Shown here: in pieces, positions 36,101 to 45,743 of the stretch
How positions within the stretch are numbered: the stretch's first letter is position 1
Layout: each line of letters starts with the position of its first letter
Assembly: GCA_911728435.2 (NCBI GenBank)
Contig: OU452201.1
Coordinates: 12,958,001 to 13,022,000 of the forward strand
Direction: 5' to 3'
DNA length: 64,000 nt
From: Apoderus coryli
Lineage: Eukaryota; Arthropoda; Insecta; Coleoptera; Attelabidae
The notes under the pieces: generated by a model
Told to the model about the DNA's origin: nothing
What the model saw: only the letters and a program-made list of their open reading frames with translations
Databases searched by the model: none
Made by a program: the position numbers and the translations under genes

Positions 36101-36339
36101 AACGGCAAATCGAGATCTGCGATCACCTTCCAGCCATTACCTCCCAGAATCGTGCAGGAAGCTCCGGAGTCTAATAACCCTAAGACTTTACGTCCAAGAA
36201 TATCAATGCGCAGGTAGGGACGCTCATCATTTTGAGCATTTTGGAGGATATAATCTAAAAGAAATCTTACTTTAGCTGTCGCAGGGGTCTCTTCAGCATT
36301 CCTATCGCGACCATCTAGGAACGCCGGTTGCCGTTTCCC
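33148..36339 (-). CDS. Gypsy Pol polyprotein (protease, RT, RNase H, integrase), made by -1 frameshift
   Basis: In the -1 frame relative to Gag, open from the slippery site (36339) to TGA at 33150-33148, about 1,060 codons. Protease: LLDSGAS active site (codons near 36171-36157) and a later LILGLDF. Counting from the Val at 36126: RT has LDVKSAYYQ (Asp 233) and YLDD (296-299). RNase H has CDASG (Asp 445), TERE (Glu 484) and TDH (Asp 511). Integrase has the HHCC finger (His 642 and 649, Cys 679 and 682) and the DD35E triad Asp 712, Asp 772 and Glu 807. A GPF-type module follows near the C-terminus. The order protease-RT-RNase H-integrase defines Ty3/gypsy. No stop or frameshift interrupts it and every catalytic residue I can check is present. 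Confidence 0.95.
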   Translation of the reverse strand, partial: GKRQPAFLDGRDRNAEETPATAKVRFLLDYILQNAQNDERPYLRIDILGRKVLGLLDSGASCTILGGNGWKVIADLDLPLDRSRSTTCTVANGQRVASIGICSIPMRLRDRVKIIDALVVPELSHVLILGLDFWKIMGIVPDLRHNEWHFSGSSAEVCDVSVSDNQTILTPEQQHILQQIIDKNVSLMGGELGCTNLVEHVIVCDARPIKQRYYRVSPVMQEHIDKELNKLLSEGIIEPSNSPWASPILMVKKKKLNPDDEVSYRLCVDYRKLNAVTERDSYPLPMVSDTLDKLRNAHYISSLDVKSAYYQVSVAESSRPFTAFTVPNRGLYQFRRMPFGLHNAPATWSRLMDTVLGADLEPYVFVYLDDVVIVTSTFDKHLEILEEVFKRLRRANVTIGIEKCQFCLPRLKYLGYIIDRNGLHVDPDKVRAMLELPVPRNITEVRRILGTFSWYRRFVHDFSSIVAPITSLLRKARKFEWTPQCDEAFRKIRERLVAAPVLSCPNYSLPFVVQCDASGYGIGAVLSQPHPDGDKVVCFLSRSLSRQERQYTTTERECLAVLWSVEKLRPYIEGLHFTVVTDHYSLVWLQGLKDPNGRLARWAVRLQQYDMKIIHRKGKEHVVPDMLSRSVPIIDSVDAEGDPEPSGSLNDKWYNSMLDRVRKYPLRFGNWREENGRLWKYVKTSFSQLSPSSDRWKMVIPKDERYLIIRKAHEPPTSAHTGVFKTYHRLTDLYFWPKMRADVAKFVSRCRTCAAHKLPIGKPSNKMVSHPKVERPWEMISTDLIGPLPRSSSGNEYILVVTDYLSKCSLLFPLRKALSSTIVRRIESGVFLLFGVPRIIICDNGPQYKSKEFQRLAAKYKSEIKYSAYYNPRSNPTERVNRTIKTMIRMYVNGKHRNWDTNLDEIACAIRTSRHETTNLTPFFVNFGRTMILSGEDYKTIPQIEDGTQTQEASKNEIFRDIFNTVKSRLEKCGTRACNRYNLRRRDIKYAVGEQVWRKNYVKSDKTKSFSKKLAPAYVGPFKIRKKISPWVYELEDESGCSLGNWHTKDLKPLVNDDELCED
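36278..36339 (-). promoter_or_regulatory. -1 ribosomal frameshift signal (GGGAAAC plus pseudoknot)
   Basis: In Gag sense the heptamer GGGAAAC (36339-36333) sits as G GGA AAC in the Gag frame, 15 nt before the Gag TAG (36317-36315). Slipping back one base enters the Pol frame. After an 8-nt spacer, GCGTTCCTA (36324-36316) pairs with TAGGAATGC (36304-36296), 9 bp with one G-U. The loop GTCGC (36311-36307) pairs with downstream GCGAC (36282-36278), 5 bp. This is an H-type pseudoknot with loops of 4, 2 and 13 nt. Heptamer, spacing and knot match the known architecture of -1 frameshift sites. Confidence 0.88.
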
Positions 36340-37676
36340 GTTTGCCTACAGTTTGGACACGTCCTTATAGTTACATTTTCCTTCTTACAACGAAAACAGA
36401 ATTTTTTCTTTGAAACAGCGCAACCAATAGCGCGATGACCAGGCTGATTACATCTATAACACACAACCGCCTTGCTGGTACTTGGCGATACTGTTGCCGT
36501 CTCTGTGACCGACGCAATCTGCAAAGACTCCATGCTAGCCTGTATATACGCTAAGTCAGGCTCAAGCAAACCAGACCGTCTAGAGGGTGCACAATAACTA
36601 TCCCGCGCCTTCCTCTTAGCCTCAATCCGTTTTCCTATATCTTTCAGCTGTTTAATAGTAGTGATGTCTTCGGTGGCAGGGATTTGGTCCTGGTAATACG
36701 GGGACAAGTTCCTACACAGGATTTTTAACTTAGCAAGTTCCGAAATGGGACAAGTAAGTCGTTTAAAGTAAGCGGCCATGACTGCCAAATAAGTACCGAT
36801 TGATTCATCCGGCCCCTGTGTCCTACGCTTAATTTCGTCGAGGAGTTCCTCAGTATAATCACTGCTTTGGTACTCCTCTCGTAATAGCTGCACGAACTCA
36901 TCCCAGGTCGATACCATGTCACGATTGGCCGCATAAAATTGATATGCACGCCCAGAGAAAAGATCTATTCCAGATTCCAACAAAATCTCTTTGGTGACTC
37001 GGCGAGCCTTTCTGAGCTCATCAACCCTCTCGAGAAAAGCACTTACAGACATCCCCTTTTTCTCCCCAGAGAATTTCAGATTCCACTTGTCGGGCATGAT
37101 TGGTTTAATGTTTATCACGGCAGATTCGGCAGGGGTTGTTTCCTTGGCTGCTCCGACAATAGAAGACCGAGGCACGCCCCCAATATTTAAATGAAAACTA
37201 GACTCATCCCCAGTGTCCTCAAGCACGCTCACCGCAGGGGGTACTTCACGATTAGTTTTCTCAAATTGTTCCGCTTTACAAGTTAAAGTGTCCATCAACG
37301 ACAAAGTTGTCGCTAACAATTCCGACCTCTGACTGAGCTTCTCCTTCTCATCTCCAGCCTCCATATGATCGATTCGATTAAGAACATGGCAAAGTTTCGT
37401 CTGGAGTTTGAGAAAAGCCGAACTTTTGCTAGAATTAGCAAAGTCATGGACCTTTTGCGACAAGTCCCCAAGTTTTTCCGTCACTACCGTAACATCCTCT
37501 TCGAAAACAAAAGGGTATTTGGGGTAATTTAAACTTTCACCCGTTTTCTCAAACTGCAACGCAAGAGCAAGCCTATGACGCATTTGTTCCACAGTACCCG
37601 TACCTATCCCTCTGTACGCGAGCTCATAAGTAAGCTCCTCCTGGCTAAGACGCACAATCTGCATTTTACGTGACAT
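36315..37676 (-). CDS. Gypsy Gag protein, 453 residues
   Basis: ATG at 37676 to TAG at 36315. It forms the particle that packages the element RNA. The N-terminal third is helical and charged. A retrotransposon Gag capsid-type region follows (about 200-370, including FSGEKKGMSVSAFLERVDEL and WDEFVQLLREEYQ). Near the C-terminus, knuckle 1 is CYRCNQPGHRAIGC (406-419), a standard CX2CX4HX4C. Knuckle 2 is CFRCKKENVTIRTC (427-440), where Val replaces the zinc-binding His. The ATG is the first in frame after the leader. Confidence 0.92.
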   Translation of the reverse strand: MSRKMQIVRLSQEELTYELAYRGIGTGTVEQMRHRLALALQFEKTGESLNYPKYPFVFEEDVTVVTEKLGDLSQKVHDFANSSKSSAFLKLQTKLCHVLNRIDHMEAGDEKEKLSQRSELLATTLSLMDTLTCKAEQFEKTNREVPPAVSVLEDTGDESSFHLNIGGVPRSSIVGAAKETTPAESAVINIKPIMPDKWNLKFSGEKKGMSVSAFLERVDELRKARRVTKEILLESGIDLFSGRAYQFYAANRDMVSTWDEFVQLLREEYQSSDYTEELLDEIKRRTQGPDESIGTYLAVMAAYFKRLTCPISELAKLKILCRNLSPYYQDQIPATEDITTIKQLKDIGKRIEAKRKARDSYCAPSRRSGLLEPDLAYIQASMESLQIASVTETATVSPSTSKAVVCYRCNQPGHRAIGCAVSKKKFCFRCKKENVTIRTCPNCRQTGNGNRRS

Positions 37677-38159
37677 ATTTCTAAAAATATTTTATGTTTA
37701 CCCTGTATATATATCTATAAATATACGCCGCGCCGTGCAAATAAAAATAAAGTCTGAAAGAAACAGTTAATTGCAAATACAATGCAACTACCAATTATTA
37801 TCAACGCAAAGTGCAATAAATTAGCTACAAAAAAAAAAAATGTGCTTTAACCGTAAAGCACACTATGTTCAGTACGCAGCAATTTCTAAATAAACCAAAA
37901 ATATGAACAATCTACGCGCACAAAAAAATTATATTACTCTTGCACCATACAGTGAAAAGAGGAGAAAAAAAAAATCAACCTGTCAAATTCCGACAAAGAA
38001 AAAAACTACTTGTCAAAATTTCTATCTATACCTGTCAAAATCATATATGAAATTTCACCTGTCAACACAAAAAAAAACTATCAAATTAATGACACCTGTC
38101 AAATTAAAAAAAAAATGACACCTGTCAAATTAAAACAATGACACCTGTCAAAGTGACAG
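37677..38159 (-). other. Gypsy untranslated leader with TGACAGGTGTCA-type repeats
   Basis: Between the PBS and Gag. On the plus strand CCTGTCAA recurs at 37979, 38031, 38058, 38095, 38121 and 38143, with a TTGTCAAAA variant at 38011. The last copies extend to TGACACCTGTCAAA. In element sense these are TTTGACAGGTGTCA. The core has a TGACAG (TALE-homeobox type) and a CAGGTG E-box. The array sits where Drosophila gypsy has its insulator array, but the sequence is different. Confidence 0.7.
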
Positions 38160-38177
38160 GCCCCACGTTGGGCGCCA
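38160..38177 (-). other. Primer binding site
   Basis: In element sense TGGCGCCCAACGTGGGGC begins three bases after the 5' LTR end. It starts TGG, complementary to the CCA end of a tRNA. I cannot name the tRNA with certainty. Confidence 0.88.
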
Positions 38178-38180
38178 AAA

Positions 38181-40889
38181 TGTGGCGATTACTTTTAACT
38201 CTGATAATCGGAAGTTTTGGTTGAGTCAAGGTTCACCGGAATCAATAACCAGCCTGATAAGTAAATACGGAACCGGCCGCCAGCTTAACAGTGGTGAGAG
38301 GGCGTGGGATTACTTTATTATAACAGGGCGCCACATAGTTTTCGATACCGCATTGACGTCAGACCGATCCCAATGAAAAACTATGAAATCACTTGGACTC
38401 CGGTCACCCTTGACTCGAAAACCTAACGCTGGCAGAAATAAATAAAACGCAGTGCTTAAAAGGAAATGAATTTGAAAATGTATTACGAGATTTCGAATAA
38501 AAAGGAAAAATACATATAGTGTACTGTGCACAGGAATTATTCCTTATGCAAAACAAAAATAAAGTTCAAAAATGAATGATTGAATTTGTAAGTAAAAACA
38601 AAAATTAACTAAGGTAAGTTCAAAAATTTACTGAAGCTATACTCTTTTTTAAATATTTTACTAATCACTAATATAGCAATTTTATTGCGCAGTCGTGTAC
38701 ACGAGTGGCTCACAAATGTTACTACAATTTGTATTCAGGCCTACTTAAGTAACAAAAAAAACTACATGGCTAATTACGAAACATACTAATATCTTTAGCA
38801 GAAGCACTACGGGAATTTTCAAACAATAGATACAACTTACTACAGAAAATAAGGAAAAAAATAATATAAATTACTTGACTAACATCTATTTTGACAGGTT
38901 TTTCCTTAAAAAAAAAAATAGAAAAGGCACAGAGAAAATTTTTAGTATTTGACAGGTCTTTATCCACACACACTTCGTCGCAGATCCTTGAAATTTGTAT
39001 AAAACCGGCGAGTAACCAATGATAGGATTTGCACTTACCGATCGGCCCTGGTAAATTTTGTCAAGCTTACCAAACCCGGTGTGGATAACGCCTCGACTAC
39101 GATTAATCAGGAGGACTGAACTGAGATAATTCTTCAGTAGTTTGTGTAACACACCACCTCTAATAAAAACCCTAAAATAATCGTTTAGTTTAACTTTTGA
39201 GAAGATTACCAACGGAAAATAGAACCACATACCTCTTAAGAGGGTCTTTTCGGATTTATTTGTCTTCCTTATTTGGAGTAGAAACTATCCCGATAGAAAT
39301 GATTGGATTCAAATGAAAAACGTGTTTGGTGATTATGGCGTCTATATCCTGCTCCGCAGAAATGAAATTTTCAAAGAAAAATAACGTTCTAGAACCGTAG
39401 AATTATTCACAAAATATATCTACGTATATCTTGACATCAAACACATAGAAAATTTCAAAATATTCACTATTGACGACTGAATTACTCCCCAAAGTCGGAA
39501 AATTATAATTCAAAATAATTTTTACTATACCTCAGTCGACAACTTTCACACCAATAATGGAGACTGATAACGCATATCGCACTCACATCCAATTTTTTTA
39601 GTAACCACCGAATATTCGAGAACAATTTTATATTGCTGTCACTTTCCAATACATTCAGTTCCCACCGAAAAATACGTTGCAAAGTCTAGCAGAAAAAAAC
39701 GGCAGCACCTTACGGACTACCAACTGAGAACCCGCGAAAATATTAACACCTATCAACAACAGCTGACATCAATGCCTTAAACTTCAAACCTTGACGCGTG
39801 GTACGTGACCCGAGTATCCTGAAGATAGATGATATTGTTAACAGGACTAACACAACACATTCATAAACCCGGGAAAAAAGATATATATTTTTTTATTGGA
39901 ACTATTTAAACTGAGTAATAGTTGCTTGAAATCCTGTAAATCCTTTAATTGCCATTGTCCTCCTCCCCTCAGTCACTACTCACGTACCTAGCATTCGAAC
40001 TATTTGATCATCTAGTTTCAGTAGCTCCAATGCAACTGACTAAATGTCAATGCCAATATAAAACAAGAAAAGTCAGAACGCCAATAAAAGAACTAATCAC
40101 ATTTGTGAATCGAGAGAAACCAAAATATTACGCAATACATTGTGTCTCACGATATATTATCCAACAACAAGTAAGAATGGTGCGCGTAAAGCTTCCTTAC
40201 GTAATAAACGATGCACCAACTTCAACATAACCCCACTTTATATGAATGTATATTTGGGTTTGTTTACTTCTGAACACGCACTAAGTGTGAGGCGTCTTTC
40301 AACTCGTAATCAGCGGAATGATCGCCAGGAACAGTAATACTATTGAGGAAAATCTTTAAGAAACAAAGTGAAATAACTGTGGACCGCAAGAAAGTACAAG
40401 TGATGTCCCAATTTCGGGTTGAAACCGTGGCAATATGAATGGGAACTTCTATAAGCAACATAACTGAAGAAAGGTAAGAATATTTATTATATAATCATAT
40501 CAACGAACATCTTAGGACATGAACTATATTTCAGAGAAGAAAACAAAGACAAACCATCACTATAGATACCAGAAAACAAAAGATAAGATCAGCAATCAGA
40601 ACGATGTTAACAGCGAGGTAAAAATGGATCTAACAACAGCCAATTCAAGAAAGTGTGTAGTGTACAAGCTTTATTACGCGTGTGATATAATATAAATATT
40701 ATGATTTTAACAAAGTGGCAAAGAATTGTTCATATTTTGTCAAAAAAATAAATATTCAAGTAAGTAGAACATAGTACTTATGTTTAAATTATTACACCTA
40801 GCGACAAACTAACTCTTAATAACTATCATGTGCACTAGCTTCCCCTGTACACATCAGAAACAAATGTTTTGAAATATTTACACGTAACA
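38181..40889 (-). repeat. 5' LTR (right copy), 2,709 bp
   Basis: Same length and, as far as I can read, the same sequence as the left LTR except one base (40803 versus 33023). It would hold the promoter and RNA start of the element. Two TTTGACAGG matches inside each LTR (right copy near 38890 and 38947) echo the repeats of the leader. Confidence 0.97.
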
Positions 40890-42310
40890 CAACTCAACTA
40901 GTTAAATATAAAAATTTTTACATTTTAATTTTTTTTATTTTACCACTTTTTCTACTATTTACGAACGCCTATGTAAATAAAAATTTTATGCTGCATTTTT
41001 TAGGTTATCTTATATCAAAGCTATATATAATTAGCCAATTTTTCTGGTATATTTGGGAAACATTTATTTTTCGTTTTGACCCTTTTTTAACACTATTTTC
41101 GAACGCCTGTGTGAACTAATTCTTTTATGTAACATTTTTTAGGTTATATTCTATCACAACTATAAAAAATTATTCAATATTTCGGATAAGTTTAAGAACT
41201 ATGATTTTTTAAATTTTTGAAACCTCTTTTAAACCCGTTGCCTACGCTCAATGTTAATCACCACCTAAAATTATCCTGTAGTATTTTCGTACCAACTGTG
41301 GTTAAAATCCGTTAAGTGGTTTTTGAGTTATCACGGATACAAATTTTTTCTGACCCTTTTATAGAATTTTTACGGACGCCTATGGTACATTAATTTTTGT
41401 CGTGTATTTTTAACACCAATTCATCTAGTTAAATATAAAAATTTTTACATTTTAATTTTTTTTTATTTTACCCCTTTTTCTACTATTTACGAACGCCTAT
41501 GTGAATAAAAATTTTATGCTGCATTTTTTAGGTTATCTTATATCAAAGCTATATATAATTAGCCAATTTTTCTGGTATATTTGGGAAACGTTTTTTTTTT
41601 TCGTTTTTGACCCTTTTTTTAAACTATTTTCGAACGCCTGTGTGAACCAATTCTTTTATGGAATATTTTTTAGCTTATATTGTATCACAACTATGAAAAA
41701 TTATTCCATATTTCGAATAAGTTTAGGAAATATATGTTTTTTATGTTTTGACCCCTTTTCCACTATTTACGAACGCCTATGAAAGTAAGTTATTCATGAC
41801 ACATTTTATAGGTTATATTCTATCAAAACTATCAATAACTAGTTAATATTTCTGCTATTTTTAAGAAATACGTTTTTTTTTAATCTTTTTTACACTATTT
41901 TCGAACGCCAATGTGGTCTAATATTTTATGTTCAATATTTTAGGTTATATTCAATTAAATGCGTAAAAAATTATGCAGTATTTCGGATAAGTTTAAGAAC
42001 TATGAATTTTTTTAATTTTTGAACCCTCTTTTAAACCCTTTGCCTACGCCCAATGTTTCCCAAAATCTAATCAGCTCCTTGCCATGTCCAATAGTATTTT
42101 TGTACTAAATTTGGTTAAAATCTGTTAAGCGGTTTTTGCGTTTTCGTTACAGACAGACAGACAGACAGACAGACATTTTTTTAAAACTACTTATTTATGT
42201 ATAAAATGACCAAAAAGAAGTATTTCCGGTGAAATTAAAAAATTTTTTTTTTTTCATGAAACTAATAGTCTCCATATATACATATATTACATATATGATA
42301 TGGAGAGCTA

Positions 42311-43540
42311 AAAATATATTAATATACAAAACGCAGGGAAATTCTAAATTCTGTAATTAGAGAAGAAATTTTTCCTCGACGTCTAGAGTTACTTTTTGAG
42401 AGGGATTATATTTTAGACCGATTTAGAAGTTTGCAACAAGTACTTTCGCGTTAGTCATCAAACAACAATTAAGTTGAATGTTTCTCAGACAGCTCAAATA
42501 TAAACCAATTTATAAATTAATAATTATTGCAGGAAATTCCGAGAAAAAAATTAAAATTCTGCTTCCAAAACAGATAAAGATTGTTATTAAATCAATCTTG
42601 ACTAAATCAAACAGCTATCTACCTACACTTAAATAAACAGCAAATGTGTAGTAATCATGACAAAGCTCATTTGTTATCTGCTAATAGAGCTTTAAAACAA
42701 TGTGAAATGAAACATATGCTCTTCAACAATAAAGGGGATGATGATAGCGAACATTTAACATAGGCTCATCCACCCTCGTTTAGTTTTACTTTATAATCGC
42801 TTTTATACGCTAGTTTACAAGGTATTTAGTTGGTTATAAATAATAATATTAGAGCCAGCTGATTTTTTACCAATATATTTAATCGAGGTGTATTAATTCT
42901 GATATTCTGATGAAGCCTAACACCTGCCCGTATTGTAATTGGGGGAGATTTTGTTTTTTCCATCGAATATTCGTCATAGACTAAAAATAATGTGCGCAGA
43001 GTCATGTACTTGTAACGAGTTGTGTCTGTAATTTTATTGTATTTGTTTATGTTTATGTTGGTTAATATCAAACAAAAATTGTCTTTCTATACAGCAACCA
43101 TGTTATGCTATTTTTGCTAAGTAAGTCAATATTCTCTTTTCAAAAGGGAGTTTTTTTGTATTTTATATTCATTGTATATAGAAAACTTATTTAGGAAAAG
43201 AAAGTAAAAATCTAAATACCCGCCATTGTAACTGTGACAAAAGCTTTAACATATACAAGACGTAAATTTAATATTCAAAATTGGCAAAATAAAAACTTTT
43301 TACTCTTATTTTCTGTAGCATATTTTCCCCATGATACTCAGTCGTTACTTAAAATAACAGTCAGAAAGATTATCCATTCGCAATTATCGCAAAAGACGAA
43401 TATTCAATGGATGATCATGAATCAACGACCCGCTTTGTTTTTTAAATATTTGCCAAATAAAACTTTCGCTTTTAAAAGTGATAAATGTTTTGGTGTTAAA
43501 ACAAGTAAAGAAAGGTCAATCATTCTCGAAAAAAATGGCC
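42311..43540. other. Intergenic, no gene seen
   Basis: AT-rich. The 81-codon (42826-43071, minus) and 105-codon (43234-43551, plus) frames lack domains; the second overlaps the edge of a transposase remnant. Confidence 0.5.
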
Positions 43541-44090
43541 CTCCAGCGTGAACAGCACACCATGCAGTCACTTTGAGCGGGTGTAATTGCTCCTCGTGCA
43601 TCACTGGTGGATTTTCGGTGCCCCAGAAGCGATAGCTTTGCTTGTTCACGTACCCGCTGAGGTGGAAATGAGCCCCATCGCTCATTATGATTTTGGTCGA
43701 GAAATCGTCCACTTCTTCCTCGAGATTGAGGATGGTTTGGGCGTAGGTTACGCGCGTTTAGCGGTCGGCAGGTAGCAGCTGATGCACGGACTGGACTTTG
43801 TACGGGAACATGTATTTGACAAAAATTCGCCTTAGGGACGTCCGGCTGATGGCTAATTGCGTGGCACGGCGTCTGGTTGATTTTCCGGCGAGAACTCGAC
43901 ATCCTCGGCAATATTCTCGGCAGAACGCGCGCTCCGGGGCCGGCCACTCTTGGGGAGTGTATCGCTCCATGGCTTGTTCACTTGTATTCTGCATCTGTCT
44001 AGTCCACAAATGTCAAAACAGATTTGACATTGGCGGCCATTTGCAAAAATGAGAGCATCTTCCAATAGGGTGATTTCTTTTGGCCCACCT
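43540..44090 (-). pseudogene. Tc1/mariner transposase fragment
   Basis: Minus-strand blocks in shifting frames: a linker with SGRPRSARSAENIA (about 43905-43945), an HTH block LAISRTSLRRIF (about 43828-43863), then IIMSDGAHFHLSGYVNKQSY with the first catalytic Asp and WGTENPPVMHEEQLHP (about 43600-43690). The conserved EAHFHL appears as GAHFHL. The sequence stops being transposase near 43545, so the second and third catalytic residues are gone. GGTGATTTCTTTTGGCCCAC at 44069-44088 may be the 5' inverted repeat. Confidence 0.7.
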
Positions 44091-45743
44091 AGTAGAATAG
44101 AGGTTCGACTGTATTTTCTAGTATCCGTAACCCTATTTTAGTCGCTACTGCTCACTAGAAATTTAGCCACCAAAGTATAATATATTTACACGAAAAACAT
44201 GCAACTAAAGTGTCGGTATATAAATTTGTTGACAAAACCAGATATTAGTTAACAGAATCTACACCACACTTCAATGAGTTGTAGGTATTTTAGTCCTCAT
44301 AAACGTAAAGTATTTCAGTTAATATTTATAACACTTCATTTGAGAGTTTTATGTGATTGTCCTCTTCAAAGTTAATCCTTTCCTAATTACTACTGTGTCA
44401 ATATCACTTTTATTTCATTAATACTAATACTACTATATCTGGCTATAATTAATATATTACCATAACTTAAAGTGATTTTTTTTATCAACGTTATAGAGTA
44501 GATACATTTTGAAAATATTATTTCATTCAGTGCCACTTAGCATATTAGCTGTCTGTACTTAATAATTCCACTGATATTGCAAATGTTCAAAATTTTGTTC
44601 TGTCACTTAATTAAAATATTGAAAACTACCCAGCGTAGAAAAATTGATTTTACATTTAAGAAAAAATTTAACGATGCCCATCCTTAAATTTAAAAAAATA
44701 AATAAAAAAGATTGTATATTTATATTTCAAATAGCCCCTCATATCATAAGTTACACTTGGCTGGTTCAAATCCCTATAATCCAGAGAGGCAAAATTTAAA
44801 AAATATTTTTAGTACAATGCAATAAAAAGCATATAGGAACGAGACGGATCACAACACCACGAAATGTATTTTTTTTAGAAAAATAAATACCCCTAAAATA
44901 GTAACTTGTCCAATTTTTACAATCACTTTCTAACTTTGAATTAAAACTGTTTACTCATACTGCAACTAATATTATGGAACTGTTGGATATGGATGTCATC
45001 TGTCTTTTCCAAGTTGAGACACTCTAGGGAGAGACCAAAAAGAATTCAGCTCTGACATGACAGATCGCTTTCAGTTACTCTGAAAACTTTACGTGAACGC
45101 GGTTAAACTTCAAGTCGCTCTGAAGAAGCTGATCGGCTGACCAGCGAAACGTTAGCTGGACGCGGGATTGATACAGAAGTATTGTTTCTATAAGTTTAGT
45201 TGCCTGTGGAAGTTTTCTGTCTAAAATATCCTGATATAATTTTAAGAGTTTGCATAGGTACTCAACAACATAAATATCGGCAGAAAACTCCGAAATTACA
45301 CCGGCTATTGAAATTGCTCAGCTTTCAGTAAAGCACAACTTCACTATTTCTAAAAAACCTCTGTTCAAACCAAAAGTGTATTTGATGGGGAATATTATAA
45401 TATTGGACACATAGTATACATATGTAACTATCGCATTTGAACATAAGTTACGAAAAAAAAAGCTACTGATATAACATTTTTGGAAAACATTTAGAACATA
45501 ATGGAGATGATATAGTTTGATAAATAACAGTAGAAAAAAGTGGTTATCGTTTATAACATGTTTTGTTTAGTATTATCTTTGTTTAAATAATATTTTTATC
45601 AATGTTACTATAATTTATATTTACGCGTGGCAATATATTGATGGTTATTGAAAATGATTTTTATTAGATATCTCTACATTAAATAATGATATTATACCGA
45701 AAGTCTTTTATACATACTAATAATTACTAATAATATAATAATA
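44091..45743. other. Intergenic with one hammerhead-like hairpin
   Basis: No coding signal. The hairpin at 45120-45155 is listed separately. The rest is AT-rich, with no repeat ends recognised. Confidence 0.5.
45120..45155 (+). ncRNA. Hammerhead-like hairpin, GAAACGTT subtype
   Basis: CTGAAGA (45120-45126), extra A, GCTG...CAGC (4-bp helix II with a 10-nt loop), GAAA (45146-45149), CGTTAGCTGG. Same plan as 7331-7364. There is no ACATGT-H cleavage segment, so activity is unlikely. Confidence 0.4.

Larger units (their letters stand above)
30401..40889 (-). mobile_element. Complete, very young Ty3/gypsy LTR retrotransposon
   Basis: 10,489 bp. Two 2,709-bp LTRs (30401-33109 and 38181-40889) begin TG and end CA on either strand and are flanked by the 4-bp duplication CAAC (30397-30400, 40890-40893). 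The coding strand is minus, so the right LTR is the 5' LTR. Order from 5': LTR, PBS, leader with TGACAGG repeats, Gag, Pol (protease, RT, RNase H, integrase), polypurine tract, LTR. No env-like frame lies between Pol and the 3' LTR. I see only one LTR difference (A at 33023, G at 40803). Near-identical LTRs, open Gag and Pol, and a clean duplication suggest recent and possibly still competent retrotransposition. Confidence 0.97.
28898..42310. repeat. Interspersed insect repeat with internal 529-bp tandem, split by the gypsy element
   Basis: Starts at CTAGCTGTTGCCC (28898-28910), a common start of insect interspersed repeats, and runs to an (ACAG)n run at 42149-42175, preceded by GTTAAGCGGTTTTTGCGTTT. 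Inside, blocks such as GTTAAGTGGTTTTTGAG recur at about 29234, 29762, 30290 and, after the insertion, 41309. This is a period of about 529 bp once the 10,489-bp insertion plus one 4-bp target copy are removed. TAGCTCTCCATAT (28923-28935) is exactly inverted at 42298-42310. Non-coding; class undetermined. Confidence 0.6.

Noticed and set aside
36325..36339. Stop-codon readthrough as the way to make Pol
   Set aside because: Pol is in a different frame from Gag at the overlap, so readthrough of the TAG would not enter it; the GGGAAAC register fits -1 slippage.
42149..42175. (ACAG)n run considered as a CRISPR-like or satellite array
   Set aside because: It is a simple 4-bp microsatellite at the end of an interspersed repeat, with no spacers, in a eukaryotic genome.
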